Source of the DNA: Amycolatopsis sacchari
GTDB taxonomy: Bacteria; Actinomycetota; Actinomycetes; Mycobacteriales; Pseudonocardiaceae
DNA length: 64,000 nucleotides
Assembly (NCBI RefSeq): GCF_900114035.1
Contig: NZ_FORP01000025.1
Span: 34,004-98,003, forward strand
Direction of reading: 5' to 3'
A program made the translations under genes and the position numbers. How positions within the stretch are numbered: the stretch's first letter is position 1; each line of letters opens with the position of its first letter. The notes beneath the pieces are model-generated. The model saw nothing but the letters and a program-made list of their open reading frames with translations, was not told where the DNA came from and searched no databases. Below are positions 34,363 through 42,793 of the stretch, in pieces.

Positions 34363-35568
34363 GTGGCGCAGGACCTCGCCGCGCACTGGCCGGTGTACCT
34401 CCTGATCCCGTTCGTCGCCGCGCTCATCGGTTACCTCACCAAGCGCGTCGCGATCGAGATGATGTTCCGCCCGCTGGAGTTCGTCGGCATCCCGCCGTGG
34501 CTGGGCTGGCAGGGCGTGGTGCCCAAGCACGGCGGGCGGATGGCGGCGATCGCCACCGAACTGCTCACGTCGAACCTGCTCGACCTCAAGGAGATCTTCG
34601 CCCGCATCGAGCCCGCCCGGCTGACCGCGGAGATCGAGCAGCCGCTCCTGCGCGCGATCGACGACATCACCCGCGACGTGCTCGCCGAGTACCAGCCGAG
34701 GTTGTGGGAAGCACTGCCGGCGATGGCGCAGGAGCTGGTCGTCAAGCAGGTGCAGGCGGCGGCGCCGCGGTTCGTCCAGGACCTGGTGACGGACCTGCGG
34801 GAGAACCTGGACGAGGTGCTCGACGTCAAGCACATGGCCGTCCAGCGGCTCACCCGCGACAAGGCGCTGCTCGTCCGGCTGATCCGCGAGACCACGCGGC
34901 CCGAGATGGCGTTCATCGCGCGCTGCGGCAGCTACTTCGGTTTCGGGCTCGGGCTCGTGCAGGCCGTCGTGTGGGCGCTGACGAAGAACCCGTGGGTGCT
35001 GCCGGTGTTCGGCGGCTGCATCGGGCTGTTCACCGACTGGCTCGCGATCAAACTGATCTTCCTGCCGCGGGAGCCGGTGCGGGTGCTGGGGCTGACCCTG
35101 CAGGGCAAGTTCCAGCGGCGCCGCCGCGAGGTCGCGCGCGAGTACGGCGAGGTGATCGCGCGCGAGGTGCTCACGACGCGGAACCTGCTCGACGCGATCC
35201 TGCGCGGTCCGCGCGCCGACCAGATGGTCGCGATGGTGCGGCGGGTCGTGTCCAAGGCCGTCGACGAGCAGGCCGGGCGACTGGTGTCGCTGACGGTCGG
35301 CGCGCCACGGCTGCGGGAGCTGAAGACCGCGGCGGCCGACCGGGCGGTGGCGCTGCTGCCGGACACCGTGCGGCACGCCGAGGGCTACCTGACCGGGGCC
35401 ATGGACGTCGCGCACGTCGTGGAGCGGCGGATGCTCGCGCTCAGCCCCCGCCAGTACGAGAACCTGCTGCGTCCGGCGTTCCGGCAGGAGGAGTGGAAGC
35501 TGATCGCGGTGGGCGGGGTGATCGGTTTCCTCGTCGGGGAGCTGCAGGTCCTGCTGATGCTGCACTGA
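34363..35568 (+). CDS. DUF445 membrane protein, second copy
   Basis: This 401-residue paralogue of the preceding gene is near-collinear with it: shared blocks are ALIGYxTKRVAIEMMFRPxEFVGIPP, RPEMxFIAR and RPAFRQxEWKLIAVGxVIG. It keeps the same helix positions. The GTG has AGGAGG directly upstream. The pair arose by tandem duplication and probably forms a heteromeric complex. Their place beside a polar coiled-coil scaffold suggests an envelope or growth-pole role, which is inference. Confidence 0.87.
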   Translation: MAQDLAAHWPVYLLIPFVAALIGYLTKRVAIEMMFRPLEFVGIPPWLGWQGVVPKHGGRMAAIATELLTSNLLDLKEIFARIEPARLTAEIEQPLLRAIDDITRDVLAEYQPRLWEALPAMAQELVVKQVQAAAPRFVQDLVTDLRENLDEVLDVKHMAVQRLTRDKALLVRLIRETTRPEMAFIARCGSYFGFGLGLVQAVVWALTKNPWVLPVFGGCIGLFTDWLAIKLIFLPREPVRVLGLTLQGKFQRRRREVAREYGEVIAREVLTTRNLLDAILRGPRADQMVAMVRRVVSKAVDEQAGRLVSLTVGAPRLRELKTAAADRAVALLPDTVRHAEGYLTGAMDVAHVVERRMLALSPRQYENLLRPAFRQEEWKLIAVGGVIGFLVGELQVLLMLH

Positions 35569-35574
35569 GCGGCG

Positions 35575-36450
35575 TCAGCCTGCCGGTGCCGGCGCGAGCT
35601 CCGGTGCGGCGACCTTGCCCGCGCGGCCGCGGCGGTACGCGATCACCCGGCACACCAGGTAGATCAGGAACGAGATCGCCGTGACGAAGGCGCTCACCGG
35701 GACCCCGGGCGCCAGCGACAGCACGATCCCGCCCAGTGCGGCGGCCTCCGCGAACACCACGGCCAGCACCGTCGCGCGCCAGGGGCTCGCCGTCACGCGC
35801 ATCGCGGCCGCGGCCGGGGTCACCATCAGCGCCACCACCAGCAGCGAGCCGACGATCTGCACGCCGAGCGCCGTCGCGATGCCCACCAGCACCGCGAACA
35901 CCACCGACAGCACCCGGCCCGGCACACCACGCGCGGCCGCGACGTGCGGGTCCACGCTCGCGAACAGCAGCGGCCGGTAGATCCCCGCGAGCACGAGCAG
36001 CACGACCACCGCCGCGGCGACCAGCACCACGATGTTCGTCGTGTCGATCGAGACGATCTGGCCCACCAGGATGCCGAACTTGTTCGACGTGCGCCCCGGG
36101 TAGAACGTCAGCAGCAGCACCCCGAGCCCCAGCCCGAACGACAGGATCACGCCGATCACCGAGTCGCGATCGGACTCCCGGCCGCCGAGCAGGCCCAGCA
36201 GCAGCGCCGCCAGCACGGACCCGGCGAGCGCGCCGTACTCCACGCCGATGCCCAGCAGCAGCGCGCCGGCCGCGCCGGTGAACGCCAGCTCGGCCGTCCC
36301 GTGCACGGCGAACGACATCCGCCGCGTCACGATCAGCGGCCCCAGCACACCCGCGACGAGCCCGAGCACCGCCGCCGCCAGCAGCGCCGTCTGCACGAAC
36401 GGCTGGGCCAGCAGCTGCCCGGTCAGCCCGAAGTCGAACATCCGGTCCAC
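35575..36450 (-). CDS. znuB: zinc/manganese ABC transporter permease (ZnuB-like)
   Basis: This 291-residue ABC-3 family permease has about eight to nine membrane helices, with the family motif MSFAVHGTAELAFTGAAGALLLG (about 44-66) and LGVQIVGSLLVVALMVTPAAAA near the end. The GTG start directly abuts the stop of the ATPase gene. It is the third gene of the metal-uptake operon in order SBP, ATPase, permease. A zinc substrate is preferred because of the Zur-like box upstream of the operon. Confidence 0.9.
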   Translation of the reverse strand: MDRMFDFGLTGQLLAQPFVQTALLAAAVLGLVAGVLGPLIVTRRMSFAVHGTAELAFTGAAGALLLGIGVEYGALAGSVLAALLLGLLGGRESDRDSVIGVILSFGLGLGVLLLTFYPGRTSNKFGILVGQIVSIDTTNIVVLVAAAVVVLLVLAGIYRPLLFASVDPHVAAARGVPGRVLSVVFAVLVGIATALGVQIVGSLLVVALMVTPAAAAMRVTASPWRATVLAVVFAEAAALGGIVLSLAPGVPVSAFVTAISFLIYLVCRVIAYRRGRAGKVAAPELAPAPAG

Positions 36451-37251
36451 TCAGGACACCCGCTCTTCCGGTTCGAGGTGGTGCGCCTCGTCCTCGCACA
36501 GCGCGCTCTGCGCACCGGCGATGTGGATCTGGCCGCCCACCCGCAGCACCTCGATCTTCGTCCGGTACAGCTCCGACAACGTCTTCGAGTTCATCACCTC
36601 TTCGGGCGTGCCGATCCGGAACCGGCCGTCCACGAGGTACAGCACTCTGTCCACATAGGACAGAACGGGGTTCAGCTCGTGGGTCACGAACAGCACCGCC
36701 GTCCCGGCCTCGCGCCGCCGCCGGTCGATCAGCGCGCTCACCGCGCGCTGGTGCCCGAGGTCCAGCGACAGCAACGGCTCGTCGCACAGCAGCACGTCCG
36801 GGTCGCCGATCAGGGCCTGCGCGACACGCAGCCGCTGCTGCTCGCCACCGGAAAGCCGGCCGACGGGCGACTTCGCGTACGCCGACGCGCCGACGGAGTC
36901 GATCGCGGCCGCGACACGGCGCCGCCGCTCCCGCAGCCCACGCAGGCCGAGACCCCAGCGGTGCCCGTCGAGCCCCAGCCCGACGAGGTCGACGCCACGC
37001 AGGGTGAGCGCCTCCTGCATCGCCCGCTGCTGCGGCACGTACCCGACCGGGTGGTCGCTCGCGATCCGCCAGGAACCGGCGGACAGCGGCTGCAGCCCCA
37101 GCAGCACCTTCAGCAGGCTCGTCTTGCCGGACCCGTTCGGCCCGAGGATCGCGACGAACTCGCCGGGCTGGACGCTCAGGTCCAGCCCGGACCACAGCGT
37201 GCGCCCGCCGAAGGCCAGGCTCGCGCCGGAGATCTCGGCTGCGGGACTCAA
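36451..37251 (-). CDS. znuC: metal ABC transporter ATP-binding protein (ZnuC-like)
   Basis: This 266-residue ATPase has Walker A GPNGSGKTS, Q-loop YVPQQRAM, signature LSGGEQQRL, Walker B VLLCDEP and H-loop FVTHEL. The start is a TTG whose last bases overlap the stop of the binding-protein gene (TTGA), so it is translationally coupled. The C-terminal His/Glu-rich stretch DEAHHLEPEE could bind metal. Confidence 0.92.
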   Translation of the reverse strand: MSPAAEISGASLAFGGRTLWSGLDLSVQPGEFVAILGPNGSGKTSLLKVLLGLQPLSAGSWRIASDHPVGYVPQQRAMQEALTLRGVDLVGLGLDGHRWGLGLRGLRERRRRVAAAIDSVGASAYAKSPVGRLSGGEQQRLRVAQALIGDPDVLLCDEPLLSLDLGHQRAVSALIDRRRREAGTAVLFVTHELNPVLSYVDRVLYLVDGRFRIGTPEEVMNSKTLSELYRTKIEVLRVGGQIHIAGAQSALCEDEAHHLEPEERVS

Positions 37252-38153
37252 GAGTTCAGTGCTCCTGCCAGTGCGTCGACTTCGCTGGTCATCCAGGAAA
37301 TGTAGTCCGTGGCACCGGCGGGCAGCGTCTCGGTCACGTCCACCACGGGCAGTCCGGCCTGCTTCGCGTTGTTCACCACCTGCTGCGTCACCGGCGTGAC
37401 CGTCTGCGCGTTGTTGACGACGGCCTTGACCTGCTTGCCCGAGATCAGGGCGTTGACCTCGGCCAGCGCGGCGGCCGGGACGTCGCTCTCCTCCTCGACG
37501 GCCTCGGAGAACTCGTGCGGCGTGGCGTCGGTGACCTTCGCGGTCTCCAGCAGGTAGTGCGCGACCGGTTCGGTGGCGATGACCTTGCTGTCCGGGTGTG
37601 CGGCGCCGGCCTGCTCGGTCTTCGCCTGCAGCTCGGCCACCTTGGTCTTGAACGCGTTCGCGTTGGCGGTGAAGGTCTGGGCCGCCGAGGGGCGCAACTG
37701 CCCCAGCTCGGCGGCGACCTGGTCGGCGACCTTCTGGACGGAGGCGAAGCTGTACCAGACGTGCTCGTTCTCATCGCCCGTCGCGGCGATGTCGTACGCG
37801 ACCAGCTTCTTGGCGTTCGTCGCCTGGTCGGCCAGCTTGGTGAAGAAGTCGTCGTAGCCGCCGCCGTTGGCGAGCGTCAGCTGCGCCCGCTGCGCGGCGA
37901 GCGCGTCCTGCGGGGTGGTCTCGTACGAGTGCGGGTCGGCGGCCGGGTCGTGGATGATCGACGTGACCTGCACCTGGTCGCCCCCGACGGCCGACACCAC
38001 GCTGCCCCAGACGTCGGTGGACGCGACGGCCTCGACCTTCCCGCCGCTGTCGCCCGCGGTGTTACCACCACCACACGCGGCGAGCGCCAGCACCAGTGCG
38101 GTGGCGGCGGAGGCCAGGCCGATCAGGCGCGGCAAACGACTGGAACGCATCAC
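37248..38153 (-). CDS. znuA: metal ABC transporter substrate-binding lipoprotein (ZnuA-like)
   Basis: This 301-residue lipoprotein has LAAC (Cys about 27) after a hydrophobic signal. It is a cluster A-I metal-binding protein with His ligands in DPHSYE (about 75) and NEHVWYS (about 130), a third candidate in EPVAHYLL (about 200), and an acidic ligand near the C-terminus. The usual His-rich flexible loop of zinc ZnuA is absent, with only short acidic segments, so Mn cannot be excluded. It is first in the operon with znuC (TTGA overlap) and znuB. A Zur-like palindrome lies 40-60 bases upstream. Confidence 0.9.
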   Translation of the reverse strand: MMRSSRLPRLIGLASAATALVLALAACGGGNTAGDSGGKVEAVASTDVWGSVVSAVGGDQVQVTSIIHDPAADPHSYETTPQDALAAQRAQLTLANGGGYDDFFTKLADQATNAKKLVAYDIAATGDENEHVWYSFASVQKVADQVAAELGQLRPSAAQTFTANANAFKTKVAELQAKTEQAGAAHPDSKVIATEPVAHYLLETAKVTDATPHEFSEAVEEESDVPAAALAEVNALISGKQVKAVVNNAQTVTPVTQQVVNNAKQAGLPVVDVTETLPAGATDYISWMTSEVDALAGALNS

Positions 38154-38194
38154 GACTTCTCCCGAAAGTGGCAGGTAGCGGCACCGTCAGTAGT

Positions 38195-38215
38195 TATTGG
38201 AAACGGTTTTCGAGT
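38195..38215. promoter_or_regulatory. Zur-box-like palindrome upstream of znuA
   Basis: TATTGGAAACGGTTTTCGAGT resembles the mycobacterial Zur operator TATTGAAAATCATTTTCATTA: the TATTG head, GAAA and TTTC half-sites keep phase. It lies 42-62 bases before the znuA start, in the gap shared with the LacI-family gene. Confidence 0.5.
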
Positions 38216-38329
38216 TCACCTTACGCTACCGGGTGACGATCTTGGCAAGCCGGGTTACGGCTGTCTGAACGCCGCGTTGCGGGCAGCACTTCCCCCACGT
38301 GCTCCGCGCCGACTTCAGGAATCCGTTCT

Positions 38330-38344
38330 GAACCGTTACGGTTC
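38330..38344. promoter_or_regulatory. putative LacI-family self-operator
   Basis: GAACCG-TTA-CGGTTC is a perfect 6-bp inverted repeat ending 4 bases before the ATG of the LacI-type regulator. Binding here would block its own transcription or translation start. Inferred from symmetry and position. Confidence 0.45.
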
Positions 38345-38348
38345 CCTC

Positions 38349-39449
38349 ATGGGGCGTCCTATGCGCATGAGGCGACAGGCGACGTTGGCGTCGCTCGCCG
38401 CGGAACTCGGCGTGTCCAGGACCACGGTGTCCAACGCCTACAACCGGCCCGACCAGCTCTCCCCCGAACTGCGCCGCCGCGTGCTGGAGACCGCCCGCCG
38501 CCTCGGTTACCCGGGCCCCGACCCGGTGGCCCGCTCGCTGCGCACGCGCAAGGCCGGCGCGGTCGGGCTGCTGCTCACCGAGAACCTGTCGTACGCCTTC
38601 CGCGACCCCGCCGCCATCGGCGTGCTCGAAGGGCTCGCGCTCGCGTGCGAGGACGCCGGCGTCGGTCTGCACCTGGTGCCCGCCAGCCCCGGCCGCGACG
38701 ACGTCGCCGCCGTGCACCGCGCGGGCGTCGACGGGTTCGTCGTCTACTCGGTGCCGGACGACGACCCCCACCTGGCCGCCGTGCTGGCCCGCCCGGTGCC
38801 CACCGTGATCATCGACCAGCCGCAGGTCGACGGGCTCGACCGCGTGGGTCCCGACGACGCGGCGGCGATCACGAAGCTCGCCGAGCACCTCGTCGGGCTC
38901 GGCCACCGGCAGGTCGGCGTGCTGTGCATGCGGCTGGGCCGGGACCGCAACGACGACTTCGTGTCGCTGGAACGCCAGCGCACCGCGCACTTCCACGTGC
39001 AGCGCACCCGGCTGGAGGCGCTCGCGACCGCGTTCGGCAAGGCCGGGGTGGACTGGGCGACCGTGCCGGTCGTCGAGCGCTTCGAGCACACGGTGGACGA
39101 GGGCGCCTCGGCGGCCCGGCAGCTGCTCGGCGCGTACCCGCAGGTCACGGCCCTGATCTGCACCTCGGACATCCTCGCGCTCGGCGCGCTCGCCGAGGCG
39201 GAGCGCCGCGGCCTGCGCGTGCCCGCCGACCTGACCGTGACCGGGTTCGACGGCATCGCCGAGGCCGAGCGGCTCGGGCTCACCACCGTGCACCAGCCGG
39301 TGCTGGAGAAGGGCCGGGCCGCGGGCAAGCTGCTGCTCGCCGCGGGTGAGCACGTCAACCCGAAGGTGATCACGCTCGAGACCGAGCTGCGCATCGGCAC
39401 GACCTCCGCGCCGCCGCGCACGATGGAGGAGCACTGGTTCGGACCGTGA
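38349..39449 (+). CDS. LacI-family transcriptional regulator
   Basis: This 366-residue protein has an N-terminal LacI helix-turn-helix (ATLASLAAELGVSRTTVSNAYNRP, about 9-32), hinge helix LGYPGPDPVARSLRTRK and a periplasmic-binding-like effector domain to the end (ALICTSDILALGALAEAERRGLRVPADLTVTGFD). No sugar operon is adjacent, so its regulon is elsewhere, or it is autoregulatory through the GAACCG/CGGTTC palindrome. Three ATGs are close together; the first, 38349, is taken. It is divergent from znuA. Confidence 0.92.
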   Translation: MGRPMRMRRQATLASLAAELGVSRTTVSNAYNRPDQLSPELRRRVLETARRLGYPGPDPVARSLRTRKAGAVGLLLTENLSYAFRDPAAIGVLEGLALACEDAGVGLHLVPASPGRDDVAAVHRAGVDGFVVYSVPDDDPHLAAVLARPVPTVIIDQPQVDGLDRVGPDDAAAITKLAEHLVGLGHRQVGVLCMRLGRDRNDDFVSLERQRTAHFHVQRTRLEALATAFGKAGVDWATVPVVERFEHTVDEGASAARQLLGAYPQVTALICTSDILALGALAEAERRGLRVPADLTVTGFDGIAEAERLGLTTVHQPVLEKGRAAGKLLLAAGEHVNPKVITLETELRIGTTSAPPRTMEEHWFGP

Positions 39450-39528
39450 TGTTCGTCGGTCCCGATTGCCCCGTGCCCGCCGGCCAGGTCAAATGGAGCA
39501 GGCCGACACCGATGCCGGGAGGAGACGG

Positions 39529-40023
39529 ATGACCGCGATCGAGGAGCTGCTCAAGCGCCACCAGGAGCTCGAGGACAGGTTGCGGGGTGACCGTTCCTCG
39601 CCGCAGCCCTCGCTGCACGTGGCGATCCTGACGTGCATGGACGCCCGCATCCGGGTGTTCGAGCTGTTCGGCCTCATCCAGGGCGAGGCGCACATCCTGC
39701 GCAACGCGGGCGGCGTCGTGACCGACGACGTGATCCGCTCGCTCGCCCTGTCCCAGCGCAAGCTCGGCACCACCGAGGTGATCATCGTCCAGCACACCAC
39801 GTGCGGCCTGTCGATGGTGACCGAGGACGACTTCAAGGACGAGCTGGAGCAGGACACCGGGCTGCGGCCGACGTGGACGGTGGAGGCGTTCCGCGACGTC
39901 GCCGACAGCGTGCGCACCTCGATGCGGCGGGTCAAGCGCAGCGCGTACCTCCCGCACACCGACAACGTGCGTGGTTTCGTCTACGACGTGCACACCGGCG
40001 ACCTGACCGAGGTCGACGGCTAA
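39529..40023 (+). CDS. beta-class carbonic anhydrase
   Basis: This 164-residue zinc enzyme interconverts CO2 and bicarbonate. Zinc ligands are Cys36 with the Asp-Arg dyad (LTCMDARI), His89 and Cys92 (VQHTTCG). The ATG has GGGAGGAG 6 bases upstream. It lies 10 bases before mutY, the same pairing as canB/mutY in mycobacteria, although there the two genes are on opposite strands. Confidence 0.94.
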   Translation: MTAIEELLKRHQELEDRLRGDRSSPQPSLHVAILTCMDARIRVFELFGLIQGEAHILRNAGGVVTDDVIRSLALSQRKLGTTEVIIVQHTTCGLSMVTEDDFKDELEQDTGLRPTWTVEAFRDVADSVRTSMRRVKRSAYLPHTDNVRGFVYDVHTGDLTEVDG

Positions 40024-40033
40024 CCTGGGCGCC

Positions 40034-40921
40034 GTGCCGATCGACGCCGAAACCCTGATCGACTGGTTCGACCGCACCGCGCGCGACCTGCCGTGGCGGC
40101 GGCCCGAGTGCACCGGCTGGGGTGTGCTGGTCAGCGAGATCATGCTGCAGCAGACGCCCGTCGCACGCGTGCAGCCGATCTGGGAGGAGTGGCTCGCGCG
40201 GTGGCCGGTGCCGTCCGCGCTGGCCGCCGAGAGCCAGGGCGAGGTGCTGCGGGCGTGGGGCAAGCTCGGCTACCCGCGCCGGGCGCTGCGGCTGCACGCG
40301 GCCGCGTCGGTGATCGCGGCCGAGCACGGCGACGTCGTACCGTCCGATGTGGACACTCTGCTCGCGTTGCCCGGCATCGGCGCGTACACCGCGCGGGCCG
40401 TAGCGACGTTCGCCTACGGCAAGCGGGCGCCCGTGGTCGACACCAACGTGCGGCGCGTGGTGGCGCGGGCCGTGCACGGTGCCGGGGACGCCGGGCCGCC
40501 GTCGACCACCCGCGACATGGCGGACGTCGAGGCGTTGCTGCCCGTCGAGGAGGCCCGTGCGGCGCGGTTTTCCGCCGCGCTGATGGAACTCGGGGCGCTG
40601 GTGTGCACGGCCCGCTCACCGAAGTGCGCGGACTGCCCGATCTACGACACGTGCTCGTGGCAGCGGGCGGGGCGGCCGGCGTACGCGGGCCCGGCGAAAC
40701 CCGTGCAGAAGTTCGCGGGCACGGACCGCCAGATCCGCGGCCGGTTGCTGGACGTGCTGCGCGGTACGCCGGAGCCGGTGTGGAAGGAGAAGCTGGACGT
40801 GGTGTGGCCGCAGGACGCCGGCCGCCGCGACCGGTGCCTGGCGTCGTTGCTGACGGACGGCCTGGTGGAGCAGATCCCCGACGGCCGTTTCGCCCTGCCC
40901 GGCGAACACGCGGCGAACTAA
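40034..40921 (+). CDS. mutY: A/G-specific adenine glycosylase
   Basis: This 295-residue DNA repair enzyme removes adenine opposite 8-oxoguanine. It has the helix-hairpin-helix LLALPGIGAYTARAVATFAYG (with catalytic Asp in VDTNVRR), the N-terminal EIMLQQTPV and the 4Fe-4S cluster Cx6Cx2Cx5C (CTARSPKCADCPIYDTC). The C-terminal MutT-like lobe is short. The start is GTG, 10 bases after the carbonic anhydrase gene. It is convergent with, and overlaps by 4 bases, the SDR gene. Confidence 0.95.
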   Translation: MPIDAETLIDWFDRTARDLPWRRPECTGWGVLVSEIMLQQTPVARVQPIWEEWLARWPVPSALAAESQGEVLRAWGKLGYPRRALRLHAAASVIAAEHGDVVPSDVDTLLALPGIGAYTARAVATFAYGKRAPVVDTNVRRVVARAVHGAGDAGPPSTTRDMADVEALLPVEEARAARFSAALMELGALVCTARSPKCADCPIYDTCSWQRAGRPAYAGPAKPVQKFAGTDRQIRGRLLDVLRGTPEPVWKEKLDVVWPQDAGRRDRCLASLLTDGLVEQIPDGRFALPGEHAAN

Positions 40922-41763
40922 CCCGCCCGGAGCACGCGTTCGGTGAGCCCCCGGGCCGCTGCGACCAGCTCGGGCGTGAGCGGGGCGGTCAGCGCGTTGG
41001 CAGGCGCGAGATCGGCATCGAAGACGGTGCCGGTTTCCAAGCCCGGGGCGGTCGCGGCGTGGATGATCGGGGCGATCACCTCGGCCGCCGGCCGCTGCAC
41101 CCCCTGCCACACGGTGTCCCAGAGCGGACGCAGCGGCGGGGGCAGGATCTCGGGCTCCATCTCCGCGGCGTTGGGTGTCGCGGCGGCGCCGGGATCCGCG
41201 GCGAACACCGAGACGCCGGTGCCCCGCAGGCGCTCGGCCAGTTCGAGCACCGCGGCCAGGTGCGCGAGCTTGGCCCGGCCCGAAACGGCCATCCCGTAGT
41301 ACTCGCCCGGCACGTCCACCTCGTCGTACTCCGGCACGCCGAGCGTCATCGCGGCGGTGATGGAGGACGACGTGACGTCCACGATCCGGCTCGGCGCGCC
41401 TGCCTGCAACGCGTCCAGCAGGGCCTCGGTCAGCACGAGCGGCGAAAGGTGGTTGAGCGCGAAGGCCGCCTCGATCCCGTCCACCGTTTCCCAGCGCCGC
41501 ACCCACATGCCGCCCACGTTGTTGATCAGCAGCCGCAACGGTCCCTCCGCCGCGAGCCGGGCGCCGAGCACACGGACCTCCGCGAGCGACGACAGGTCGG
41601 CTCGCAGGAACCGGGCATCCCGGCCGAGGCTGTCGGCCACCCGCTTGCCGCGCCACTCGTCGCGCCCCACCACGGTCACCGCGTACCCCCGCCGTGCGAG
41701 CTCCCGCGCGACCTCCAGCCCGATGCCGCCGGTGCCCCCCGTGACGACCGCCTTCTCCGCCAT
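40918..41763 (-). CDS. SDR-fold oxidoreductase lacking the catalytic tyrosine
   Basis: This 281-residue protein has an N-terminal NAD(P) motif TGGTGGIG (8-15), INNVGG (80-85) and the active-site Ser region VTSSSI (about 130-135). At the YxxxK position the sequence reads S161-G-R-A-K165, so Tyr is replaced by Ser, although two Tyr (155, 156) lie just before. It may be a weakly active or binding-only SDR, or use a shifted Tyr. It is divergent from a LysR-type regulator 138 bases away, its likely controller. Confidence 0.85.
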   Translation of the reverse strand: MAEKAVVTGGTGGIGLEVARELARRGYAVTVVGRDEWRGKRVADSLGRDARFLRADLSSLAEVRVLGARLAAEGPLRLLINNVGGMWVRRWETVDGIEAAFALNHLSPLVLTEALLDALQAGAPSRIVDVTSSSITAAMTLGVPEYDEVDVPGEYYGMAVSGRAKLAHLAAVLELAERLRGTGVSVFAADPGAAATPNAAEMEPEILPPPLRPLWDTVWQGVQRPAAEVIAPIIHAATAPGLETGTVFDADLAPANALTAPLTPELVAAARGLTERVLRAG

Positions 41764-41860
41764 GTGCGCCCTTCCGTCCGCGGGGCGGCTGATCTGCCCC
41801 TCGGGGCCAGCTCAGCAACGCGGGGGACGGTCGGGCCAAGTCCCGGGTGACATGGTGCGA

Positions 41861-41873
41861 TGCCGGTGCGGCA
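41861..41873. promoter_or_regulatory. LysR-type binding motif
   Basis: TGCCG-GTG-CGGCA is an inverted repeat of the T-N11-A kind typical of LysR operators. It lies 28 bases before the LysR gene and 97 bases before the divergent SDR gene. Confidence 0.4.
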
Positions 41874-41901
41874 TGGGTGCAGGTCGTGACAGGCTGGGCA
41901 G

Positions 41902-42789
41902 GTGCGGGACGAGGTGGAACTCAGGCAGCTGCGGTACTTCCTCGCTGTCGCCGACGAGCGGAACTTCACCCGCGCCGCCGCGCGGCTGGGCATGACGCAG
42001 CCGGCGCTGTCCCGGGCCATCCGCGCTCTCGAAAAGTCCGTGGACGCAACGTTGTTCCTCCGCGAGCACCGCGGCGCCGAGCTCACCGCGGCCGGGCGGG
42101 CACTGGCCGCGGAGGCCGGGGACATCGACTCGTTCACGAAAGCCGCCCTCGCCCGCGTCACCCGCCTCGGCGGCGACTCACCCCACCTCCGGATCGCCGC
42201 ACTGGGCTGCGAGATCGGCTGGCTGGAGCTCCTGGTGCGGTCCTACAACGAGCGCTACCCGGAGGAGGTGCCGGCGCGAGCGGTCTTCGCCAACCGGGGG
42301 CTGCAGGAGGACGAGCTGCGCGACGGCACGGCCGACGTCGCACTGTTGCGCACCCCGTTCGACAGCCGAGGCGTCGACAGCGATCTACTGTGGACAGACG
42401 AGCACGTCGTGCTGGTCCACGAAGGGCACCGGTTCGCCGACGGTACCTCGGTCCACAGTGCGGATCTCGCCGGCGAGGCCTTCCCGGTCTGGGCCGAGGA
42501 GGCGGCGGCAGGCAGGCTCGCGCCCGTGTTCGAGCAGTACGGCCTGAGGCCGGGGCCGGTGGTGCACGACACCGCCCAGTACGTCGGCGCGGTCAGACTG
42601 GGTCAGGCGATCGGCGGCCTGCCGGTCCCGATGCTGTCCGGGATCCCCTTGGACGGCATCAAAGCGCTACCCCTCACCGGGGCGCCGCCGAGCGAGGTCC
42701 ACGTCGCGTGGCTCGCGACCGCCACCTCCCCCGACGTGGCCCGGTTCGTCCGGCACGCGGTGGCGCAGGCCCTCGCCACCACGGACTAG
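41902..42789 (+). CDS. LysR-family transcriptional regulator
   Basis: This 295-residue protein has an N-terminal winged helix (ELRQLRYFLAVADERNFTRAA and PALSRAIRALE, about 6-50) and a PBP2-type effector domain (about 95-290). The GTG start has GGCAGG upstream. It sits between, and divergent from, an SDR gene on the left, and is convergent with a second SDR gene on the right. The T-N11-A motif in the divergent gap suggests it activates the left SDR. Confidence 0.92.
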   Translation: MRDEVELRQLRYFLAVADERNFTRAAARLGMTQPALSRAIRALEKSVDATLFLREHRGAELTAAGRALAAEAGDIDSFTKAALARVTRLGGDSPHLRIAALGCEIGWLELLVRSYNERYPEEVPARAVFANRGLQEDELRDGTADVALLRTPFDSRGVDSDLLWTDEHVVLVHEGHRFADGTSVHSADLAGEAFPVWAEEAAAGRLAPVFEQYGLRPGPVVHDTAQYVGAVRLGQAIGGLPVPMLSGIPLDGIKALPLTGAPPSEVHVAWLATATSPDVARFVRHAVAQALATTD

Positions 42790-42793
42790 CGGC

